Assembly: GCF_002980625.1 (NCBI RefSeq)
Contig: NZ_PVLR01000001.1
Span: forward strand, 47,522 to 111,521
Source: Malikia spinosa
Lineage (GTDB): Bacteria; Pseudomonadota; Gammaproteobacteria; Burkholderiales; Burkholderiaceae_C
DNA length: 64,000 nt
Direction: 5' to 3'
Part shown: piece after piece, positions 31,799 to 40,004 of the stretch
Layout: each line of letters starts with the position of its first letter
Position numbering within the stretch: position 1 is the first letter of the stretch
The notes under the pieces: generated by a model
Database searches by the model: none
The model's input: the letters and a program-made list of their open reading frames with translations, nothing else
Told to the model about the DNA's origin: nothing
Position numbers and translations under genes: made by a program

Positions 31799-32089
31799 AT
31801 GAAACTCATCAAGTTCGATCTGCCGATCAACGGCACCAAGGTCAAGACTCTCGAAGAACTGCGCGACAACCTGACCGATGAAATCCTCGCGCTGGCGCGT
31901 AGCAGTCAGCTGGAGCACAGCAGCCAGCTTGAGCGCTGGCTCAGGACGCGCCAGCTTCCAGATCAGGCGCAGGCCGTCGCGGAGGCCGTGAAACGGGAAG
32001 GCACCGACAAGGGCCTGTTCCTGGCGCTGTGCAAGGTGCTGGACGTCGAGGCGCATCCGGATGACGTGAAGGCGATCTTCGATGCGCCG
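31799..32089 (+). repeat. Adaptor-module repeat, copy A (partner 33446-33718)
   Basis: The first 291 bp of the GTPase gene align with 33446-33718. By hand alignment about 9 in 10 of the 273 shared bases are identical, and the last 39 bases of each copy match exactly. Copy A is 18 bp longer because of an internal duplication at 31901-31936. Similarity stops abruptly at both 3' ends. Confidence 0.85.
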
Positions 32090-33427
32090 CCAGCACCGGG
32101 GAATTCCATTCATAAGGCTAGATATTTTGAGATGTACGAGGCACTAAAAAATCGCTTCGAAAAAGAACAAGTTATCAATAAGAGGATAAAATCTGCTGTA
32201 GCCCACCACGCAGATCGCGAAAAACTTTTTAGTTCATTTCAGTTGCTACAGTCACGATTCAGCATCGTACTTGAGCAAGAAAAAATACATAAAAATTATT
32301 TTAATGTATTTTTTCAAAATTTTATGCTTCGAATTTCTAATAATCTGACGCTTGTGCTTGAAAAATATCAAGGTGGTAAAAAATACGACTCTTATATGAT
32401 TAAGCTTGTTGATCTAATTAATTCATTTCGAGATGACTTGGATAAACGATTGGCAGAGCTGGAGCAGGCCTTGAGATTTCAGGATTCGCTGTTAGTTTTC
32501 ATCACCGGTAAGGTTAAGTCTGGTAAAAGCTCGCTTGGAAACTACATGGCATGGGGATATACCGATCCCGACGAGGAATTGAAACAGCAGGTTACTCCTC
32601 ATCAGGTACCTATCTATTTCTCGCATGAAAACAATGCCGTCGATGGTGGTGATGCAAAAGACGAAGCGGAGCAGTGGCGTGAGTTTGGTATCGGCCCCAC
32701 CGAGTCGATCCAGGGCTTCAAGCTGCCAGGCCTGACCTGGGTCGATTCGCCCGGCTTGCACTCGTTCAAGGAGAAGAACGAGAAGCTGGCCCGCGACTAC
32801 GTCGAGCACGCCGACCTGATTCTTTACACGATGAAGTCGGATGCGCCAGGACGCGCCAGCGACCTCGCCGAGATCCAGCAACTGCTGGGCAAGGACAAGA
32901 AGGTTCTGCTGCTGCTGACGGGTAGCGATGACGTGGAGGAAGACTACGACGATGAGACGGACAGTTTGGTGCAAACCGTCGTAATGAAAGACGCGAACCG
33001 TCGTGAAAAACAGCACGCCTATGTACGAGAAGCGCTGCGGGAGTTAGCGAACGGCAGCAGTGATAGCCGGATTGCCAATCTCGAAATCGTCTCGATTTCG
33101 GCGCGTTACGCGCAGCTCAACGCCGACGATCCGGCCGCCTTCTCCGAAAGCGGAATGGGGCTACTGTATCAGATCTTGCACAGGATTGCGCAATCGGATA
33201 GTGTTCGAATAAAGCAGCGTGCTCCGATTGAAAATATGTGTAAATTTATGAGCAGTTGTTGTGATGACCTAATATATTTCCGCGAACTGTTGTCGAAATT
33301 TTTTCGGCAGAGCAGAGATTTGACTGAATCAATATGGTTGTCGTCGATGCATGAAAGTCTAATGCTGGAGATATCTGAATTTGAAAATAAACTGAGGCAG
33401 ATGCTTCAGGTCGCTCGAAGCTCATGA
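31799..33427 (+). CDS. Dynamin-like GTPase with N-terminal helical adaptor module
   Basis: A 542-aa protein. Residues 1-97 form a helical module (FDLPINGTKVKTLEELRDNL, ERWLRTRQLPDQAQAV, LCKVLDV) that recurs alone in the gene at 33446. Residues 105-230 are predicted long helices. The G domain has a P-loop GKVKSGKSS (237-245), switch II WVDSPGL (314-320) and a non-standard G4 position LTGSDD (373-378) in place of NKxD. A C-terminal helical stretch follows (about 480-542). This resembles bacterial dynamin-like/YfjP-type GTPases that act at membranes. DNA encoding residues about 100-230 and 465-542 is AT-rich, unlike the rest. Membrane remodelling is inferred only. Confidence 0.65.
   Translation: MKLIKFDLPINGTKVKTLEELRDNLTDEILALARSSQLEHSSQLERWLRTRQLPDQAQAVAEAVKREGTDKGLFLALCKVLDVEAHPDDVKAIFDAPPAPGNSIHKARYFEMYEALKNRFEKEQVINKRIKSAVAHHADREKLFSSFQLLQSRFSIVLEQEKIHKNYFNVFFQNFMLRISNNLTLVLEKYQGGKKYDSYMIKLVDLINSFRDDLDKRLAELEQALRFQDSLLVFITGKVKSGKSSLGNYMAWGYTDPDEELKQQVTPHQVPIYFSHENNAVDGGDAKDEAEQWREFGIGPTESIQGFKLPGLTWVDSPGLHSFKEKNEKLARDYVEHADLILYTMKSDAPGRASDLAEIQQLLGKDKKVLLLLTGSDDVEEDYDDETDSLVQTVVMKDANRREKQHAYVREALRELANGSSDSRIANLEIVSISARYAQLNADDPAAFSESGMGLLYQILHRIAQSDSVRIKQRAPIENMCKFMSSCCDDLIYFRELLSKFFRQSRDLTESIWLSSMHESLMLEISEFENKLRQMLQVARSS
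31901..31936 (+). repeat. 18-bp in-frame tandem duplication inside the adaptor module
   Basis: AGCAGTCAGCTGGAGCAC is followed directly by AGCAGCCAGCTTGAGCGC (15 of 18 bases equal), giving SSQLEH-SSQLER. The second module copy at 33446 has only one unit, so the duplication arose in copy A. Confidence 0.85.
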
Positions 33428-33445
33428 AAATCCGTTTGGGCGAAA

Positions 33446-33718
33446 ATGAAACTATTAAAATTCGACCTGCCGATCAACGGCGCCAAGGTCAAAAATCTCG
33501 AAGAACTACGCGACAACCTGACCGACGAGATCCTGACGCTCGCGCGTAGCAGCCAGCTGGAGCGCTGGCTCAGGACGCGCCAGCTGCCAGATCAGGCGCA
33601 GGCCGTCGCGGAGGTAGTGAAGCGGGAAGGTACTGACAAGGGCCTGTTTCTGGCGCTGTGCAAGGTGCTGGACGTCGCGGCGCATCCGGATGACGTGAAG
33701 GCGATCTTCGATGCGCCG
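33446..33718 (+). repeat. Adaptor-module repeat, copy B (partner 31799-32089)
   Basis: Direct repeat of the module at the start of the GTPase gene, in the same orientation and about 1.6 kb downstream. Recombination between the copies would delete the G domain and leave one hybrid module. Confidence 0.85.
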
Positions 33719-33925
33719 ACGGCGCCAGGAAGATTCATTCCAGGGGCGCGTTACGCTGAACTTTATGAGCAGATAAGGCTGCAGCTATTGGAGAAAAAGG
33801 AAGAGTCTGAGAAACCTATTGCCTTAAAAATAGATTTGGAGACTAGGAGAGGGAAAGCTTTGAAAGAAGCTATGTCGATTTCACATATGATGAGTGGTTC
33901 GAAAAGAATTTCCGATCAATATTAG
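33446..33925 (+). CDS. Stand-alone adaptor-module protein, possibly a truncated paralogue of the GTPase
   Basis: A 159-aa protein. Residues 1-91 are nearly the same as the N-terminal module of the GTPase encoded just upstream, including FDLPINGAKVKNLEELRDNL and the LFLALCKVLDV helix. The following GARYAELYEQIRLQLLEKKEE parallels the KARYFEMYEALKNRFEKE of the GTPase. After about residue 125 it diverges and ends without any G domain. It could be a free adaptor that heterodimerises with the GTPase, or the remnant of a second dynamin-like gene that lost its 3' part. DNA after 33730 is AT-rich. Confidence 0.6.
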   Translation: MKLLKFDLPINGAKVKNLEELRDNLTDEILTLARSSQLERWLRTRQLPDQAQAVAEVVKREGTDKGLFLALCKVLDVAAHPDDVKAIFDAPTAPGRFIPGARYAELYEQIRLQLLEKKEESEKPIALKIDLETRRGKALKEAMSISHMMSGSKRISDQY

Positions 33926-34021
33926 ATTAAAAATATTTAATGAATCTAGAAATGAACTCTGTAGAGATAATAAAAAACATGAGTTTTTATGAAGATAATT
34001 TTATTGTGAATATTTTATAAA
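33926..34021. other. AT-rich spacer between the adaptor gene and the AAA+ gene
   Basis: This 96-bp stretch is very AT-rich compared with the high-GC surroundings. It holds one short reading frame (ATG 33940 to TAA 34018, 26 codons, MNLEMNSVEIIKNMSFYEDN at its start) that abuts the AAA+ start. It could be decayed coding sequence, a leader peptide or a promoter region; none can be shown. Confidence 0.5.
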
Positions 34022-35521
34022 ATGAAGCTGATACTCAAAGAATCATTGCGCGCCCACGCGCTATCGCATTACCCCATCCTCTACCTGCTGACGCACGACG
34101 ACACCGAGGCTGACGAACTGATTGCCAACCTCGACCTCAAGCCGAAGCGCCAGATCATTGAATGGAACATGGCGCGTGGCCTGGTCGATTTCGGCACCAA
34201 GCGGCCGCTGCTGGCCTGGTGCGACTTGGCGACGGCGCTCGACCAGCTGCTCGATCACGACAACCTGAAGCACCACTTCATCGTGATCCGCGACGCGCAC
34301 CTGGGTCTGCGCGACAGCCCGCTCGCGGTCGCGCGGCTCAAGGCCCTGATGACCCGGGTGCGCGAAGACTCGGAGGCCGAGGTCACGGTGCTGCTGGTCT
34401 CGTCCGAAAAATTCATTCCGCGCGAACTCGAGAAGTTCATCACGCTGTTCGAACTGCCTCTGCCCGACGAGGCTGCGATACGTGCCATCATCCAGGCACA
34501 TGCCGAGGCCTATGGCGTGGTGGTCGACAAGTCGGAATTGAGCCAGCTGGCACTGGCCTTCCAGGGTTTGAGCCGCTACGAGATCGGCCAGCTGATCAAC
34601 CGTGGCTTCCAGCAGGATGGTCTGATCGGTGCCAAGGACATCAAGCTGGTGCAGGCCGAGAAGAAGCAGATTATCCAGAAAAGCGGCCTGCTCGAAATGC
34701 TTGAGGTCCGCGAGCGACTGGACGACATCGGCGGGTTGGACCAGCTCAAGCCCTGGCTGCAGCAGAAACGCCAGGTGTTGTCCGACTGGCCGGCCGCGCG
34801 CGATTTCGGCGTCGAGCCGCCCAAGGGCGTGCTGATCGTCGGCATGCCGGGCTGCGGCAAGTCGCTGACCGCCAAGGCCACGGCTGCGCTGTTCGGCTTG
34901 CCGCTGCTCAGAATGGACCTGGGCTCGCTGATGGGCAAGTATGTCGGCGACAGCGAGGCCAACATGCGGCGCGCGATTGCCGTTGCCGAGGCGGTCAGTC
35001 CCTGCGTGCTGTGGGTCGACGAGGTCGAGAAGGCTTTCGTCGGCATCGGTGGCGGTAGCGCGGGCTCCGAGGTCGCGACGCGACTGTTCGGCTACTTCCT
35101 GACCTGGATGCAGGAGAAGACCCGCCAGGTGTTCGTGGTCGCCACGGCCAATGACATCTCGGCGCTGCCGCCCGAGTTGCTGCGCAAGGGCCGCTTCGAC
35201 GAAATCTTCTTCGTTGATTTTCCGACCGAGTCCGAGCGCCAGACCATCTTCAAGGTGCATCTGGACAAGCGCAGGAAAGCGGGCGCCCGCATCGATGTCA
35301 GGCAGCTGGCCGGCAAGACGAATGGCTATTCGGGCGCCGACATCGAAGCGGTGGTCAAGGAGGGCATCGAGCAGGCTTTTGTCGATGGCCGAGCCGAGCT
35401 CACGACCGAGCGCCTGCTCAAGGTCATCCAGGCTACCCAGCCGCTCAGCGTCGTCATGAAGGACAAGGTCGAGCAATACCGCAAGCGGTTCGGGGACATG
35501 AAGATCAAACCGGCATCATGA
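34022..35521 (+). CDS. Ycf46-like AAA+ ATPase
   Basis: A 499-aa two-lobed protein. Residues 1-200 look like a degenerate AAA module without a P-loop ([24 protein letters not shown]). The C-terminal AAA+ core has Walker A GMPGCGKS (274-281), a pore-loop-like GKYVGDSE (305-312), Walker B VLWVDEVE (329-336), sensor-1 VATAND (373-378) and Arg finger region LLRKGRFDE (387-394). This is the arrangement of the Ycf46 family, close to FtsH/SpoVK-type ATPases but with no protease domain. The pore loop suggests threading or remodelling of a protein substrate. It ends in ATGA shared with the next gene. Confidence 0.8.
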   Translation: MKLILKESLRAHALSHYPILYLLTHDDTEADELIANLDLKPKRQIIEWNMARGLVDFGTKRPLLAWCDLATALDQLLDHDNLKHHFIVIRDAHLGLRDSPLAVARLKALMTRVREDSEAEVTVLLVSSEKFIPRELEKFITLFELPLPDEAAIRAIIQAHAEAYGVVVDKSELSQLALAFQGLSRYEIGQLINRGFQQDGLIGAKDIKLVQAEKKQIIQKSGLLEMLEVRERLDDIGGLDQLKPWLQQKRQVLSDWPAARDFGVEPPKGVLIVGMPGCGKSLTAKATAALFGLPLLRMDLGSLMGKYVGDSEANMRRAIAVAEAVSPCVLWVDEVEKAFVGIGGGSAGSEVATRLFGYFLTWMQEKTRQVFVVATANDISALPPELLRKGRFDEIFFVDFPTESERQTIFKVHLDKRRKAGARIDVRQLAGKTNGYSGADIEAVVKEGIEQAFVDGRAELTTERLLKVIQATQPLSVVMKDKVEQYRKRFGDMKIKPAS

Positions 35522-37071
35522 CGCGCCGCAAACTCCCGATCGGCATCCAGACCTTCGCCAAGCTGCGCCAGGAGGGCTGCTACTACGTCGACAAGACGCC
35601 GTTGCTGTTGCGACTGGTTCGGGAGGGCTCGTTCTATTTCCTGAGCCGGCCGCGCCGCTTCGGCAAGAGCCTGCTGATCGACACCCTGGCCGAGCTGTTC
35701 GAGGGCAACCGTCTGCTGTTCGACGGCCTGCACGCCGAGGCGCACTGGGACTGGTCCAAAAGCTATCCCGTCATCCGCATCAGCTTTGCCGATGGCGTGC
35801 TGCACAGTGCCGAACGGCTGCAGCAGCGCATCCTTGACAACCTGCGCCAGAACGCCGAACGCCTGGGTGTGACCTTCCCGTCGGGCCTGGACGTGCCGGG
35901 CCAGTTCGGCGAACTGATCCGCCAGGCCAGGGCCAGTCACGGCCAGCGCTCGGTGGTGCTGGTTGACGAGTACGACAAGCCGATCCTCGACAACATCACC
36001 GAGCCAGCAATCGCGCGCCAGATGCGCGACGGGCTGCGGGACCTGTACTCGGTGATCAAGGGCCAGGACGCGCATATCCAGTTCGCGATGCTGACCGGGG
36101 TCAGCAAGTTCAGCTTGTTTTCGGGGCTGAACAATTTGCGCGACATCACGGTCTCGGCCGATTACTCTGCCATCTGCGGTTACACCGACGAGGATGTCGA
36201 TACCGTGTTCGCCCCGGAACAGCCGGGCCTGGATCGGGCGCAGATCCGCACCTGGTACAACGGCTACAACTGGACCGGCACCAGCGTCTACAACCCGTTT
36301 GACCTGCTGCTGCTGTTCGACAAGCGCGAGTTCCATCCCTACTGGTTCGAGACCGGCACGCCGACCTTCCTGATCGACGTGCTGACGCAGCGCGGCGTGT
36401 TCACGCCGCAACTGCAGGCCTTCGTGGCGCAGGAGAACCTGCTGGGCAGTTTCGATGTCGAGCAGATGACCACCGAGGCGCTGCTGTTCCAGACCGGCTA
36501 CCTGACCGTGGGCAGCATCTGGCGCATTCCGGGTCGGGCCGAGTTCACGCTCAAGTATCCGAACCTGGAAGTGCAGGCCAGTCTCAACGACAGCCTGCTG
36601 CAGCGCCTGAGCGGCGACCCGTCGGTGCCGGGCGTGCAGGTCAGCCAGCTCTACCGCCTGCTGCAGGCCAGGAACTTTTCTGGCTTGCAGGCCTTGTTCA
36701 CCGCCTTCTTCGCCAGCATTCCGCACGACTGGTACCGCAACTCTCCGGTGGCGCAGTTCGAGGGCTATTACGCCAGCATCTTCTACAGCCACTTCGCCGC
36801 GCTGGGCCTCGATATCCGGCTCGAGGACGTGACCAACCGGGGCCGCATCGACATGACGGTGCTGTTCGACGGCCAGGTCTGGTTGTTCGAGTTCAAGGTG
36901 GTCGAGCTGGCGCCCGAGAGCCGGGCGCTGCAGCAGATCAAGGACCGGGCCTATGCCGACAAGTACCGCGCGCGCGGCGAGCCGATCCACCTGATCGGGG
37001 TCGAGTTCAGCAAGGCGCAGCGCAGCGTGGTCGGCTTCGAGGTCGAGACGCTACCATGCGGTCATGTCTGA
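35518..37071 (+). CDS. AAA-ATPase-like protein with C-terminal PD-(D/E)XK nuclease domain
   Basis: A 517-aa protein of the AAA-ATPase-like plus DUF1703/PD-(D/E)XK family. The N-terminus begins IGIQTFAKLRQEGCYYVDKT; the P-loop region is SRPRRFGKSLLID (43-55) and Walker B is VVLVDEYDKP (146-155). The central part has the usual YNGYNW and YNPFDLLLLF. The C-terminal nuclease-like motif is GRIDMTVLF (D445) with LFEFK (E458, K460) and a downstream Gln pair (about 472). Members are widespread and of unknown function. It overlaps the AAA+ gene by 4 bp and the next gene by 8 bp. Confidence 0.82.
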   Translation: MTRRKLPIGIQTFAKLRQEGCYYVDKTPLLLRLVREGSFYFLSRPRRFGKSLLIDTLAELFEGNRLLFDGLHAEAHWDWSKSYPVIRISFADGVLHSAERLQQRILDNLRQNAERLGVTFPSGLDVPGQFGELIRQARASHGQRSVVLVDEYDKPILDNITEPAIARQMRDGLRDLYSVIKGQDAHIQFAMLTGVSKFSLFSGLNNLRDITVSADYSAICGYTDEDVDTVFAPEQPGLDRAQIRTWYNGYNWTGTSVYNPFDLLLLFDKREFHPYWFETGTPTFLIDVLTQRGVFTPQLQAFVAQENLLGSFDVEQMTTEALLFQTGYLTVGSIWRIPGRAEFTLKYPNLEVQASLNDSLLQRLSGDPSVPGVQVSQLYRLLQARNFSGLQALFTAFFASIPHDWYRNSPVAQFEGYYASIFYSHFAALGLDIRLEDVTNRGRIDMTVLFDGQVWLFEFKVVELAPESRALQQIKDRAYADKYRARGEPIHLIGVEFSKAQRSVVGFEVETLPCGHV

Positions 37072-38284
37072 TCTTCAAGCCACCGCTACCCTGGTTCCCG
37101 CGCTGTCGCAGCCAACCGTGCTGATCCACCACAGTTACCGGCCACCGGCCGATTTCGAGGCTCCGGCACCGGGCGTGCACAAGGCCTCGACCGTGTTCTT
37201 TCCCAGCGTGGCGGCGCTGCGCTCGCGTGACTGGAAGGACAAGTCGGCCTATACCTATGGCCTGCACGGCACGCCGACCACCTTCACGCTCGAGGAGCAC
37301 ATCGCCACCCTCGAGGGCGGCGCGCATTGCGTGCTGGTGCCCAGCGGCCTGGCCGCGATCGCGCTGGTCGACATGGCCTTGTTGCGTGCCGGCGACGAGT
37401 TGCTGATTCCGCACAACGCCTACGGCCCCAACAAGTCCTTCGCTGCAGTCGAACTGGCGGGCTGGGGCATCGTGGCGCGCTACTACGACCCGATGAACCC
37501 GGCCGACCTGGCGGCGCGCATCAGCGACAAGACGCGGCTGGTCTGGCTGGAGGCAGCCGGTTCGGTCACGCTCGAGTTCCCCGATCTGCCGGCGCTGACG
37601 GCCATCGTCCGCCAAGCCAGCGCGGGAAGGGCGCGCCCGATCGTGAGCGTGCTTGACAACACCTGGGGCGCGGGCGTGGCGTTCTGCGGCTTCGACCTGG
37701 GCGCCGACCTCGTAATGCAGGCGCTGACCAAGTACCCGAGCGGCGGCGGCGATGTGCTGATGGGCTCGGTCGTCACGCGCGACCCGGCCTTGCACCGCGA
37801 GCTGCTGCTGACGCATATGCGGCTAGGCCTGGGCGTGGGTGCCAACGACGCCGAACTGGTGCTGCGCGGCCTGCCCTCGATCGCGTTGCGCTACGCGGCG
37901 CAGGATGCCGCCGCGCGCGAACTGGCCGGCTGGATGCAGGCGCAGCCCGGCGTCAAGCAGGTGCTGCATCCGGCACTGCCGGGTTCGCCTGGCCACGAGA
38001 CCTGGCAGCGCGATGCGCGCGGCGCGGCCAGCCTGTTCACTGTCGTGTTCGATGATGCGATCGCGCCCGAGCGGGTGGTGGCGTTCTGCGATGCGCTCAA
38101 GCTGTTCCGGCTCGGCTACAGCTGGGCCGGCCCGGTCAGCCTGTGCGTGCCCTATGAGCGCTCCGAGATGCGCGGGCGCGACTGGCCGCATGCCCATGGT
38201 CCGGTGCGCCTTGCGGTCGGGCTGGAGTCGGTGGCGGACCTGCGCGCGGATCTGGCGCAGGCGCTGCGGGTGCTGAACGCCTGA
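37064..38284 (+). CDS. metC: Cystathionine beta-lyase-like PLP enzyme
   Basis: A 406-aa fold-type I PLP enzyme of the Cys/Met metabolism group. The N-terminus has the YTYGLHGTPTTFTLEEHIA and GGAHCVLVPSGLAAI regions typical of cystathionine beta-lyases; the PLP-binding Lys is K223 in ALTKYPSGGGD, preceded by SVLDNTWGAG. It would split cystathionine to homocysteine, pyruvate and ammonia in methionine synthesis. The start overlaps the preceding stop by 8 bp, so it may be read from the accessory-block transcript, yet its base composition and function look like core genome. Confidence 0.85.
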   Translation: MSDLQATATLVPALSQPTVLIHHSYRPPADFEAPAPGVHKASTVFFPSVAALRSRDWKDKSAYTYGLHGTPTTFTLEEHIATLEGGAHCVLVPSGLAAIALVDMALLRAGDELLIPHNAYGPNKSFAAVELAGWGIVARYYDPMNPADLAARISDKTRLVWLEAAGSVTLEFPDLPALTAIVRQASAGRARPIVSVLDNTWGAGVAFCGFDLGADLVMQALTKYPSGGGDVLMGSVVTRDPALHRELLLTHMRLGLGVGANDAELVLRGLPSIALRYAAQDAAARELAGWMQAQPGVKQVLHPALPGSPGHETWQRDARGAASLFTVVFDDAIAPERVVAFCDALKLFRLGYSWAGPVSLCVPYERSEMRGRDWPHAHGPVRLAVGLESVADLRADLAQALRVLNA

Positions 38285-38529
38285 AAGGTCTCCGCCCAGC
38301 GCAACAGGGCGACCCTGTCCCAGCAATGAAAGCCTCTGGGCATCAGACCCTTCCGCTCTGGATCGCTGGGCCGGGGTAATCCAAGGAGGAACTGGACCGG
38401 ACGATTGACAAGTGGACTGCACGTTGTTGCCGGCCCACAGCTGACCGCTCCGAATTCATACCATCGAGAGACTTTACTTGGGAGAATCAGAGTAGCCAAT
38501 CAGGCTGGAAATCACCAAGGGAGTCAAAC

Positions 38530-39351
38530 ATGAAAGAAGATCTTGCGCGCTACCAGGATATCCTGCTTTCAACGATGACAGAGGTCGGGCTCAAGGTCCT
38601 GGCCGCAGTCGCATTCTGGGTCATAGGCCGCTGGCTGATCGGTGTCGCGTTCAACTTGGTGCGCAGTTCGCTGGAGCGGCAGAAGTTCGATCCGACCGTG
38701 CTGCGCTATGTTGGCTCTATCGTCACCGTGACGCTGAACGTCCTGCTGGTCGTCGGTATCCTGGGCTATTTCGGTATTCAGACAACCACTTTCGCCGCGC
38801 TGATCGCAGCTGCGGGTGTTGCGATCGGAATGGCATGGTCTGGCCTGCTGGCGCATTTCGCCGCCGGTGCCTTTCTGGTTGTGCTGCGCCCGATGAAGGT
38901 AGGCGACTTTGTCAGCATCGCCGGAGTGACTGGGACGGTGGTTGAGCTCGGCCTGTTCACGACGGTGATCAACACGCCTGACAACGTCCACACCATCATC
39001 GGCAACAACAAGATATTTGGCGAGACGATCCAGAACTTCTCGGCCAATCCGTTCCGCCGCGTCGACCTGAAGTGCCAGCTCTCGGGCGCGGCAGATCACC
39101 GGGCGGCGGTTGCGCTGTTGCGCGAGAAGATTGCTGCAATCCCCAACGTGCTGGCCGAGCCCATGGTCGATGTCGAGATCCTGGACTTCACGCTGGTCGG
39201 GCCGGTGCTGGCGGTACGCCCCTATTGCCACAACGACCATTATTGGCAGGTGTATTTCGACACCAATCGGGTGCTGCGCGAGGCGCTGGCCGAAGCCGGC
39301 TTCCCGGCTCCCATGCCGGCGCAGAGCGTAATCGTGACTCAGGCCGCCTGA
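38530..39351 (+). CDS. mscS: Small-conductance mechanosensitive channel (MscS family)
   Basis: A 273-aa MscS-type channel that opens under membrane tension to release solutes during hypo-osmotic shock. TM1 (about 18-40), TM2 (about 60-80) and the pore-lining TM3 (AALIAAAGVAIGMAWSGLLA, then HFAAGAFLVVLRP) are followed by the beta domain (VGDFVSIAGVTGTVVELGLFTT) and a mixed alpha/beta C-terminal vestibule. Length matches E. coli MscS. A 245-bp gap before it shows no recognisable feature; AAGGGAG lies ahead of the ATG. Confidence 0.92.
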   Translation: MKEDLARYQDILLSTMTEVGLKVLAAVAFWVIGRWLIGVAFNLVRSSLERQKFDPTVLRYVGSIVTVTLNVLLVVGILGYFGIQTTTFAALIAAAGVAIGMAWSGLLAHFAAGAFLVVLRPMKVGDFVSIAGVTGTVVELGLFTTVINTPDNVHTIIGNNKIFGETIQNFSANPFRRVDLKCQLSGAADHRAAVALLREKIAAIPNVLAEPMVDVEILDFTLVGPVLAVRPYCHNDHYWQVYFDTNRVLREALAEAGFPAPMPAQSVIVTQAA

Positions 39352-39490
39352 CGCGTCATCGCACAGATTGTGCTTGCGCTACCAGCAGCACAGCCACCCC
39401 CATGTACCGGACGCGCATCACTTGCACCGCCACTGAAAGGCTGTGATCGCCCTGGGCTGAGTTTTGCACAGTCCCTATAATGGAGTGGTA

Positions 39491-39847
39491 ATGGTACGTC
39501 GGCTGGTCACGGTCTTTTCACTGATGTTCTTTCTCAGCGCAGGTCTGTCCGCGTTCAGCTTGAGCATGGACCCGCGCAGCGTGAACGCTGGCGACACCCA
39601 TCTGCTGTTTGATCTCGACGGACAGGATCTGGCCGATGAACTGGTCCAAGCGGATGCCGACCCCGACTCTCCCAACGACAACCTGTTGAGTGTCGAGTGG
39701 TCCGATTGGCCTGACCTGTCTGATCGCCTGTCACCGTTTCCATCCTTGAGTCAAGGGCTGGTGCTGCAGAGATTCCTGCTCGCAGCGCCCTCATTGCCCT
39801 GGCCGTTCCTGGCAGCGCTGCAGCGCCCGCCCAGCTTCACCGCTTGA
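39491..39847 (+). CDS. Hypothetical secreted or membrane-anchored small protein
   Basis: A 118-aa protein with an N-terminal hydrophobic signal (VTVFSLMFFLSAGLSAF) and an acidic, Asp/Ser/Pro-rich middle (ADELVQADADPDSPNDN). A hydrophobic stretch near the C-terminus (LQRFLLAAPSLPWPFLAAL) may be a second membrane contact. No family was recognised. ATG 39491 has GGAG at 39482-39485. TATAAT occurs at 39476-39481, but it would place transcription start almost on the start codon, so its promoter role is doubtful. Coding status is moderate. Confidence 0.5.
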   Translation: MVRRLVTVFSLMFFLSAGLSAFSLSMDPRSVNAGDTHLLFDLDGQDLADELVQADADPDSPNDNLLSVEWSDWPDLSDRLSPFPSLSQGLVLQRFLLAAPSLPWPFLAALQRPPSFTA

Positions 39848-39980
39848 CGACCCTGGCCTGAGCCCACCGGGCTCTGCATGGCCTTGCGTCTGACCTTGTC
39901 CGTGTTGGCCGCTCCGTGAAGGCCGGGCATGCGACGACTGCACCGAGCAAACCCCCGCTTGTTCTGACCGCCCACCGGTT

Positions 39981-39995
39981 AGTCACTCACTAATA
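39981..39995. promoter_or_regulatory. Inverted repeat upstream of the Bax-inhibitor-1 family gene
   Basis: TTAGT and ACTAA flank a 5-nt centre (TTAGTCACTCACTAA), 10 bp before ATG 40005. The size and symmetry would suit a TetR-type dimer or a weak hairpin over the ribosome site. No regulator gene is adjacent. Confidence 0.3.
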
Positions 39996-40004
39996 GTTTT
40001 TATT

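Noticed and set aside
33940..34020. A 26-codon frame just before the AAA+ gene
   Set aside because: No ribosome site and too short to judge in AT-rich DNA; kept only as an observation in the spacer.
30667..37071. Integrative element or prophage origin for the accessory block
   Set aside because: No integrase, transposase, tRNA or flanking direct repeats were found; composition alone is not enough.
39476..39481. TATAAT as a -10 promoter element for the small gene at 39491
   Set aside because: It would start transcription at the start codon, and no -35 lies at a proper distance, while a ribosome site is present.
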